In this document: positions 36,390 through 43,356 of the stretch, piece after piece
How the letters are laid out: each line of letters begins with the position of its first letter
How positions within the stretch are numbered: the stretch's first letter is position 1
Origin: Chara braunii
Taxonomy: Eukaryota; Streptophyta; Charophyceae; Charales; Characeae
NCBI GenBank assembly: GCA_003427395.1
Contig: BFEA01000188.1
Location: 354,809 to 398,164 of the forward strand
Length of the DNA: 43,356 bases
Direction of reading: 5' to 3'
The notes under the pieces: generated by a model
The model's input: the letters and a program-made list of their open reading frames with translations, nothing else
The model's database searches: none
Told to the model about the DNA's origin: nothing
Translations under genes and position numbers: made by a program

Positions 36390-39071
36390 TGTGACGAACC
36401 ACTTCCCGACCCCGTGCTATCTTTCGTACCCCTTGTCCAATACCCTTGTTTTTGTATCATACCAACCCCACAAAACCCCCGTCGCCTTTCTTGATTTCAG
36501 GCGCCTTGTTTGGGGCCCCATTTTTCCGGAAGATCTATTGATTCTTGGAAATCTGCTTTTTGTAATTTGGGAAATGCACGGGAAATTACGCGCGCCTTAG
36601 CGAGCGCACTGGGAATCGGGCTCGACAGTTAGGAATTATGGAATAAGCGGAGCCCGACGTATCTTTTTCCTTGCATGAATGTTCTCGGTCACGTCGGAGA
36701 AAACTTTAGGAATTTTTGGGAGAATACGGATAGGCGTAGGAATTTATTTTCCCTCGTCGACTTTCGCACGCGGATATGGTGATTTCAATTTTTGAATTGG
36801 TTTTGAGCATAGGAAAGCTGTAACTGTTTTGGTGCCTTTTTCTCTTCAAGTTGTGGTCGGCACCGCGCATGCGATCTTCCTCCTCCTTATTTCCCGCGTC
36901 ATCCTTCCCCCGCACTCTCTCCTCTCTCCCTTCCCCCTCCTCTTCTTCTCCTATCGCAACTGTTTTTCCTTCTCTCCCTCTCTGCCTTCCGCGCGCCTGT
37001 TTCCCCTTCTTGATCATCTGAATCTTGGACCCGTTTCGCGCTGCTTTTCGCGCCTCGTCTCTTCTTGCTCTTCAACCTTGGTTCGCGAAGCCCGGTTGAT
37101 CCTCTGATTACCCCGGCTCACCAATCAGACGCGTTGAGTAAGAGGATCTGCCTATTGCGCAACGAATCTGATTGGCCGACTATCGGGCTCTGAAGGATCA
37201 ACATGGCTTCCCTTGAGCACCTTCCTCTGAACCTTCTCTCCTTACACCTCGATCTCCCCTCTGACTCCTCCCCCATCTATCTCCTTTCCCGCAACTATAA
37301 ATTTTGCAAGCGCGCCCGCAAAACTCTCTTATGTTTTCCACTCGCAAGCCAGCTTTCGGGAAGCAGTGACTAGGTGATGCGTTTGGTGCGAGTCGAAAAG
37401 TCCTGTCGGGCTGACTGTAGTCTGGCCGGCTGCGCGCTTGATCGCCACGACGGACTGTGGGATCCAGGTGAGCCAAGTCGAGTCTGCGTCAGCGGGGTGA
37501 TGATCGCAGTGGCGGAAGTTAGCACGCGACGCCCGAGATCGTCAATGCGGGTATGAGGATCGGTAATTGGAGTTGAGTGGATGATTGGTCTGGGGCCATA
37601 TTGAAATTTCACGGCGAATGCTCCTTCGTGATTGTGGATCATTTTTTCTGGTGTGAGTTCATGGCTGTGAAGCCGAATGCTCTCTTGTTGAATTCTGGTG
37701 CCGTCAGTCTCGACTTTTTCTCGTTTACCCCTCTCATCTCTCTCTCTCTCTCTCTCTGACTTGTATAACGATGTGTTATGGGTTTGTCTCTCTTGTAACC
37801 TGAAGTGAACTCTCGTGATCTCCTGCGAAGAATAACTTCTTTCGAAACTCTTCCATTAGTTTTCTGGGTAATCCCCAGATGCCAGAAACTTAATCTTCTT
37901 GTCTTGTGAGCGGTGAATGCGTGTGTACAATCCCTCGATTGATTTCTGACCTATGCTCCCTTGCCATTTTCGCACCTTCCACCGTGGATGTATGTATACA
38001 AATGTTTGTATTTCTGCGATTGATTAGACCCAGCACTCGACGGGATTTTGTTCGAGAATGCAAGAGTGCTTAGATCTGTAGTTCTGAATGCACTGTGCAT
38101 GTCATCCGCCTTATGCTGCACGACATCAATAGACAGTCTGTGGAGCAGCTTCAAAAAAGCTAAGCGCCTCGTGTTTGTTGATCTGATATGCTGAAACTGA
38201 GTCGCGGGTTAGTATCTCGGAACTCGAACCCAATTGAAGGAAGATACTAATTAGTTCTTTTTCGATTGCGCTTTTCTTTGATGACGTGTAAACTCCGTTT
38301 GATTGATTGATATATGGACTAACGGTCGTTCCTCGGTCGGGCGTCAGCCTCTCGTATCTCCCTCGCCGACGCGCCCCTTCCCCTACAACGAAGAAAGGAC
38401 ACGTGTATGTGAGTGGGACGTACGAGAAGCTGTTGCACGAATCGGCGGACAATATTACTTCCCTCCTGAAAATCGTTGTTGCGGGTTCGTGGATACGGAC
38501 TTTGTCATTATCGATACGCACTTCCCACCCTACTCAGTACTGTTGTCATTTAACGAGTTGATCATCATTCCGTGGACAGCAGTGGCTCCCCATTGGCCTC
38601 GAACCCTGTGCACAAGTGTCAACGTTTCGATCGCTAGGAATCGAAGGGCTTCCACTACCGGATACGGAGTGAAGACGAGCACAAGGAAAGAGTCATGCCG
38701 CTGAGACCATCCACGTCAGACTCAGAACTGACCAACAAGCGGCGTCAAGACTTGATAAGGAAATGAGATATGCGGAGTGTACCGAAGTCCTTCCGCTCTA
38801 AACGAAGATCCGTAGCGCGGTGGGAAGCTCGACAATACTTTTTGGATTGAAATTGGATCTTTCTCTTTTCGCGCCGTGCCCGCGCGCGCATTGCGCGACG
38901 CGCGAAAGTGACCGACTTACTTCATCGGGCCAACACGGGGGATTCCAATTCTGTAAGTGTCCCCATACTCAATTTTCCAAAAATCCTTGGCACACCCCAT
39001 ATTGCTGTTTTTTTGGGTTTTTTTTCTGCACCCTTAGCACTCCGAACAGAAGACAGCGCAGGGCGTGAGGT
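36390..39071 (+). other. Possible 5' LTR and leader of the plus-strand Ty3 element
   Basis: TGTGACGAACC at 36390 is a plausible LTR start and TATAAATT at 37296-37303 a plausible TATA box. The primer-binding site follows at 39072. No 3' LTR is in the window to compare, so the LTR limits cannot be proven. A CT tract lies at 37738-37758. Short ORFs here have no domain signatures. Confidence 0.35.
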
Positions 39072-39084
39072 TGGTATCGGAGCC
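39072..39084 (+). promoter_or_regulatory. Primer-binding site of the plus-strand Ty3 element
   Basis: TGGTATCGGAGCC differs by one base from the plant initiator-Met-tRNA primer site TGGTATCAGAGCC. It lies 118 bases before the first gag ATG, the expected place. Confidence 0.7.
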
Positions 39085-39201
39085 GACACATGTCGGTTCT
39101 GATGATAGTAAGTCGAGCTGGCGAGAGGTAGAAGGAGTCCTCAACCTGCTTGTCGAGATCGCCTAGTGACCAGATCTAGATCTGGTGCGGTTAGACCGGC
39201 T

Positions 39202-40284
39202 ATGCCAATGGGTGACGGGAACGTAGCTCCCCCCAGGGTGATTGTTAGTATTCCCGCCCCTTTTCCTTTCTTTCCTAACCACACCCACCCCGAAGCTTGG
39301 TTGGAAGCCGTCGAAGCTCAAGGGTATGGCGCGGGAAATCTCCCCCGCGTCCTCACCTTGCTACTTCGCAACACAGCGCATGATTGGTTTAGGAAACATA
39401 CGTGGGTAGATTGGAACACCTTTAAGCAAGCCTTCCTGGTCCGATTTGATACGGTCAGTAAAGATGCCGCCTGGTATGTGCTCAAGACTCGACCGCAAGC
39501 ACCAGGGGAATTGCTGCCTGACTTCGTGGATCGATTCCAAACTACGTTAGACAAATCAGGGCGAGATGAAAAGTCCACACGAGATTTGTTTATCGATCAT
39601 CTACGAAGTCCGACGTTAAAAGGTAAGCTGCAGAAAAAGGTCCCCCTTAAAACGCACCAGCTATCCGCTATCATCGCTAAGGCACTTGAGTTAGACCTGA
39701 CGGATACCAAGAAATATATCAGTCAGGGAGACGAAGATATTACGAACACGATTCAGGATGTAGCGGCGAAACGAGGATCGTGGTTGCGAGCGGTGGAACG
39801 ATTTTACCCTCGGCCTGATTATGACCTTCCTGGGGGGACTGCCTCTGATATTCCATCAGTTTCTTCTCCCCCTCCTCCGACTCTCTTAATGAATCAACAG
39901 GTAGCAACGGTTAGACCCAGAAGCTCCAAAGATTCTTCCCCTATGGCCATAACAAACATGCACTTGGCACAGATGATCCATACAGCTACCACCAAACAAT
40001 CAGAATGGATGAGCAACTTGGTCCAAATGCAGGCGGCTCACATGGATCAATTGGAACAGATAACGAGCCGACTAATTAAGCCCAACCTGACTCCTGCTCG
40101 TCTTACTCCTGCATCGTTCTCACGTTTGCCTGGTCCGCCTGCATCCGGACATGCACAACAGTTCCCACACACAACTAATCTGGCAGGGAAAATCGAGTGT
40201 TATAATTGCAAACAGCCCGGATATTTTGCCCAGGACTGCCCGCGCCGAAACGAAATCAACCCCCACCTGCCGCAGCCCCCGTAG
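39202..40284 (+). pseudogene. Ty3 gag with altered zinc knuckle
   Basis: The start is the first ATG at 39202 (a GTG lies upstream in frame at 39166). The capsid-like domain includes HPEAWLEAVEAQGYGAGNLP, HDWFRKHTWVDWNTFKQAFL and DFVDRFQTTL, a typical plant retrotransposon gag pattern. Near the end the knuckle reads C-YN-C-KQPG-Y-FAQD-C: spacing is right but the zinc-binding His is Tyr. About 360 residues are uninterrupted. A stop follows at 40282 and a second frame (40206-40646) continues with P/S/T-rich text. Confidence 0.85.
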
Positions 40285-40694
40285 CTCTGAATCAAGCACG
40301 AGTGGCCGCACTAATGGATACGGCCCGAAGCGAGGAGATCGTTGCGTATGCCCCTGAGCAACCTTCCCCCTCAATGGCAATTGCATCGACCTCGGGAACT
40401 TCTTCTTCCGACGCTGCTGACGTGGTTGATCCACTCGAATACCTTCATCTCGCCGGGATGATCGGAGTAATCCGACCGGCCCAGGACGATCTTGAATGGG
40501 TCGAGCGCGAATCTAACCCCGGACCACAGTTTCGGACGGGAGAAATCGATGTACTACGAACGCTTAAGCAGCTGGATATTCGCGTTCCGGTCTCAGTGGG
40601 GCATTTGCTCACCATATCCGAAGCAGCGAATGACAAGCTGCTTTAACAATGTCAGAAGAATCAAAAGCGCTTTACATACCAGCGCATACAACGA

Positions 40695-41219
40695 ATGTTG
40701 AAAAAGAAGAAGGAAGATGGAGCGGAGGATGTGACACCGCCTGAACCCGAAGTCGCTGAACCCGAAGCAACGCGAGTAGGCAAGATTTCTTTAGCAGAGA
40801 AATATCATTTTGTGCGAGCTCGACCAGTATCGTGGAAAAGCGCGGAATGTGATTGTGAAGTATGGGGCAAACCTTTTAACGCTCTCATCGATACCGGCTC
40901 ATCTGCGGTCGCTATATCCTTAGACACGGTAAAGAGAACGAGACGACTCAATTCGATTCTCCCTCAATCTGGCAAAGACCATTACGTCTCTGCCGACGAG
41001 GAAGCAATGAATATTGTAGGGGTCATCAAGAATGTGGTCGTGAAAGTTGCACGAGTGTACGTCCTTGTTAACGCTTTAGTCATAGATGTGCAATCATATT
41101 CGGTATTATTAGGACTGCGTTGGGCGATGGCGATAGGTGTCCGCCTACATTTCGATTCCAAACATTTGGTGCTCATACAAACGGGAGGAAAGCCTCAGAC
41201 GGTTTCATTACGGATTTGA
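40695..41219 (+). pseudogene. Ty3 aspartic protease
   Basis: It opens with a basic, acidic and proline-rich lead (KKKKEDGAEDVTPPEPEV). The retropepsin part has the active site FNALIDTGSSAVAIS, the flap-side residues, and YSVLLGLRWAMAIGVRLHFD, equivalent to the ILG-W motif. The domain itself is open and looks functional. It is labelled a pseudogene because the polyprotein is broken on both sides. Confidence 0.82.
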
Positions 41220-41369
41220 ACCCGCACAGTAAAAAAGAATCATAATCCTTCTCGGATAGGGATGATTCAAGGTCCCGATCACGAGGAATTTTCATCTCCG
41301 GATAATAGTAGCGGATTCGAAGAACAGGAGTATGAAGAAGAGATGCCTAGCTAGAGTGAATGGAAACAC

Positions 41370-42137
41370 TTGGTCGAACTTTTCAAGCACGAAGCCCCCG
41401 AGGAGTTTCGAATGGTTCCCATAGCCACCCGAACCTTCCATTTGAATCTGGAAGACAACGCGCTCACGCCTATGGAAACCCAGGTCAATCTCTCGACCTT
41501 TCTCGGAGAGCCCATGTTACAAATATCTGACCTGGCGGACGATTTGGAACCCCCTCGCACTTTATACGAGGAAACGCTTTCCCTTCGAACACGCTATCAG
41601 CAGGCGAAACCATACCTGGATGTGTATGTTTCCCCTCCAAGGTCACTACTTACGACAGAAGCGACTGTCGCTCTCATTAAACAAGAAGCCGAAGCTTCTG
41701 TCGACGATGTACCCGATCTGATGCAGAAAATGGCGAATTTAACAGAACTAACCGTGGAAGAAACCATGACTGATTCGGAAACTGACGCTGAAGTTAAAGA
41801 GACCGAGATGATTAGCCCCGCTGAATCCCAGATGATCGCGATTGTATTTTCAGTCCACACCAGCTGCTTTATCTTCTCTAGCATCCATGACCGACGGGAT
41901 CGGCCTGCTGATTGGATCGATATGCCTCTTGAGATACCCGATCGACCGACTGTCACTCTGCCCAATCATGTCCCCTTGGAATTCCGACAATCACTAATTA
42001 ACGTCTTGAATGGGTATGTAGAGGTATTGAGTGTGCGCGATAACGATATTAGGCTGTCTAATGTGATTGAGCATGCTATACTTACGAGGGATCATCCACC
42101 GATTAGTTGCGTTCCTTACCGATACTCGCGAGCCTAA
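41370..42137 (+). pseudogene. Ty3 pol linker and RT N-terminus, truncated
   Basis: An acidic linker (ELTVEETMTDSETDAEVKET) leads to the region just before RT (HVPLEFRQSLINVLNGYVEV, IEHAILTRDHPPI) and ends PYRYSRA-stop. That is the entry to the RT fingers; nothing of the catalytic palm follows. The first codon of the open frame is TTG; the true junction with the protease frame is unclear. Confidence 0.75.
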
Positions 42138-42970
42138 AGGGCGACCGCGTTCAACAAAAAAATTGTCGCCATTTTTTTTTTTTTTAATCGTGGGGCCTCA
42201 CCCCCGAACAACCGTTTAAAAACTGTTTTTCAACTATTTATCCTGGCATATGCACCATGCTCAACAGGAAGTGAAGGAAACCATCGTGCGCGACTTATGT
42301 ATTCCATATGAAGTAACAGGATAAACAGTTGAACTTTGTGTTGGTAAACTGTTGAGAATCTGTTTATATTCTGTTGAACTACGTTTGGAAGGTTGAACTA
42401 TGTATTGGTAAATTGTTTATCAACAGTTGAACACAGGACTTTATGTTGGATATCATGTTGGAATCGTGATGAAAATGTGATGGTGGTGTGATGAATCGTG
42501 TTGGAAATGTGATGGTGTTATGTTTGGAATTATGGTGCTCGACTGTCGGGGACCTCTCTATTCATATTCATGCATGCATGTGTCCCATTGGAGCAGAGGG
42601 GAGCATTCCGGTCGATAAATTCCGTGACTCACTCATGGTCAAATATACATAATGTTCGTTGGGGATCGGAAATGAGACTGCTTGTTTGAGGAGGGAATTA
42701 TTATTTTTATAAGTGAGCGCACACCTTTATTGGTAACCCTTAATACAGACTTCGATTGGAGTGAGTAAGAGAGAGGTAAAACATGGTGCCTCCATTCCAG
42801 ACAACAAAGAAAAGATGAACACGCACACCTCCCAAGCTTGTGACTCCTCCCCTCTTCCCCCCCCCTCTCCCCACAGACACACACAGACACACACACAATA
42901 AGGGTACACCGACACTCTCATACACATTATTGAAGTGGACATCATGTATACATGCTAGCTATGACCATCA
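42138..42970. other. No gene; AT-rich repeats
   Basis: Degenerate copies of GGTTGAACTATGTATTGGTAA type (CAACAGTTGAAC and related) fill 42220-42440. A GTGATGGTGTGATG stretch lies at 42470-42520, and a C-rich then CA-rich tract at 42850-42900. No ORF of note was found. Confidence 0.5.
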
Positions 42971-42978
42971 CAATAAGT

Positions 42979-43010
42979 GAGGATGAAGGGTTATGCCGAA
43001 ACGTTAGCTA
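42979..43010 (+). ncRNA. Hammerhead-like relic
   Basis: GAGGATGAAGG...GCCGAAACGTTA resembles the Penelope hammerhead series GATGA, short stem II, CGAAAC, and palindromic stem III (AACGTT) followed by A. The first two core bases (expected CT) are AG, stem II is only about two pairs and stem I is not convincing. Confidence 0.25.
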
Positions 43011-43102
43011 TCTCCGGAACACGAACAGACAATTACGTCTATGTCCACGAATAATACTTCATGTCAAAATCATCCATAAATAGAGTGTCTTTGTCTCTCA
43101 TT

Positions 43103-43106
<4 letters not shown>

Positions 43107-43188
<82 letters not shown>

Positions 43189-43255
43189 AGATCTATCTAC
43201 CCACGTTCTCTCTCTCTCTCTCTCCCTTCAATTACCCCTCTCTCTCTCTCTCTCC
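43107..43255. repeat. (TC)n / (TATC)n microsatellites
   Basis: TC, then TATC, then two further TC blocks, with short unique spacers. Confidence 0.95.
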
Positions 43256-43267
43256 ACCCACATTTGT

Positions 43268-43356
43268 GACGATGAGGTTGGGAAGTGGGAGCCATATACG
43301 AAGACGTTATAGGCGTATTCTGGCGTAAGTGGCACCCACTTCCCAACCTCATCGTC
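43268..43356. repeat. Perfect 22-bp inverted repeat at the window end
   Basis: GACGATGAGGTTGGGAAGTG followed by GG (43268-43289) is perfectly inverted at 43335-43356, separated by 45 bases. The right arm ends on the last base of the window, so the arms may extend further. It could be a real foldback or an assembly end artefact. Confidence 0.85.

Larger units (their letters stand above)
39202..42137 (+). mobile_element. Ty3/gypsy element, 5' portion (gag, protease, start of RT)
   Basis: The primer site, gag, zinc knuckle, retropepsin and the first RT segment follow in order on the plus strand. The element stops at PYRYSRA, the very start of the RT domain, and is followed by unrelated low-complexity sequence. 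RT palm, RNase H and integrase are therefore missing. It is a different lineage from the minus-strand element: its gag is unlike it and no chromodomain is visible. Confidence 0.88.

Overview
This is eukaryotic nuclear DNA from the green lineage, most likely a streptophyte alga with a large, repeat-rich genome. A Chara-like charophyte is my best guess, held at moderate confidence. Four things support this: a plastid-type alpha-amylase of the plant AMY3 class (two CBM45 modules plus GH13); Ty3 retrotransposons with a plant-type chromodomain and initiator-Met-tRNA-like primer sites; a Penelope-like retroelement with its GIY-YIG domain N-terminal to the reverse transcriptase, a type reported from green algae and spike mosses; and dense microsatellites. 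A 94-base run of N inside a CA microsatellite, a C-run at the left end and an inverted repeat at the right end suggest a draft scaffold. No prokaryotic features were seen.

Layout. 1-0.93 kb: a repeat with a decayed hammerhead-ribozyme-like motif, then a solo LTR-like repeat. 1.7-8.3 kb, minus strand: a broken Ty3/gypsy chromovirus (gag, protease, RT, RNase H, integrase, chromodomain). 8.3-16 kb: no gene, but four consecutive repeat arrays built from hairpins. Within an array the loop or scaffold is conserved while the stem arms change together and stay complementary. 16.3-17 kb: a tRNA-derived SINE-like piece and a minus-strand LTR with its primer-binding site. 17.2-21.3 kb, plus strand: a decayed Penelope-like element (zinc knuckle, helical SAP-like segment, GIY-YIG, RT). 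22.2-24.7 kb: a second copy of the hammerhead-bearing repeat, a SINE-like piece, a 1.7-kb element with an 8-bp target duplication carrying a long foldback, another hammerhead core, and a truncated U6 snRNA-like sequence. 27.8-30.9 kb, minus strand: the only clearly intact host gene, an intronless AMY3-type alpha-amylase. 31-36 kb: a nest of small inverted-repeat transposons with 3-bp target duplications. 36.4-42.1 kb, plus strand: the 5' part of another Ty3 element (leader, primer site, gag, protease, start of RT). 42.1-43.4 kb: low-complexity sequence ending in a perfect inverted repeat.

Function. The amylase should act on starch in the plastid, with the CBM45 pair binding glucan. Everything else is mobile DNA or its remains. 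The points most worth following are the hairpin arrays with co-varying stems, the hammerhead motifs beside an N-terminal-endonuclease Penelope element, and the loss in the amylase of one of the two cysteines that form the regulatory disulfide in Arabidopsis AMY3.
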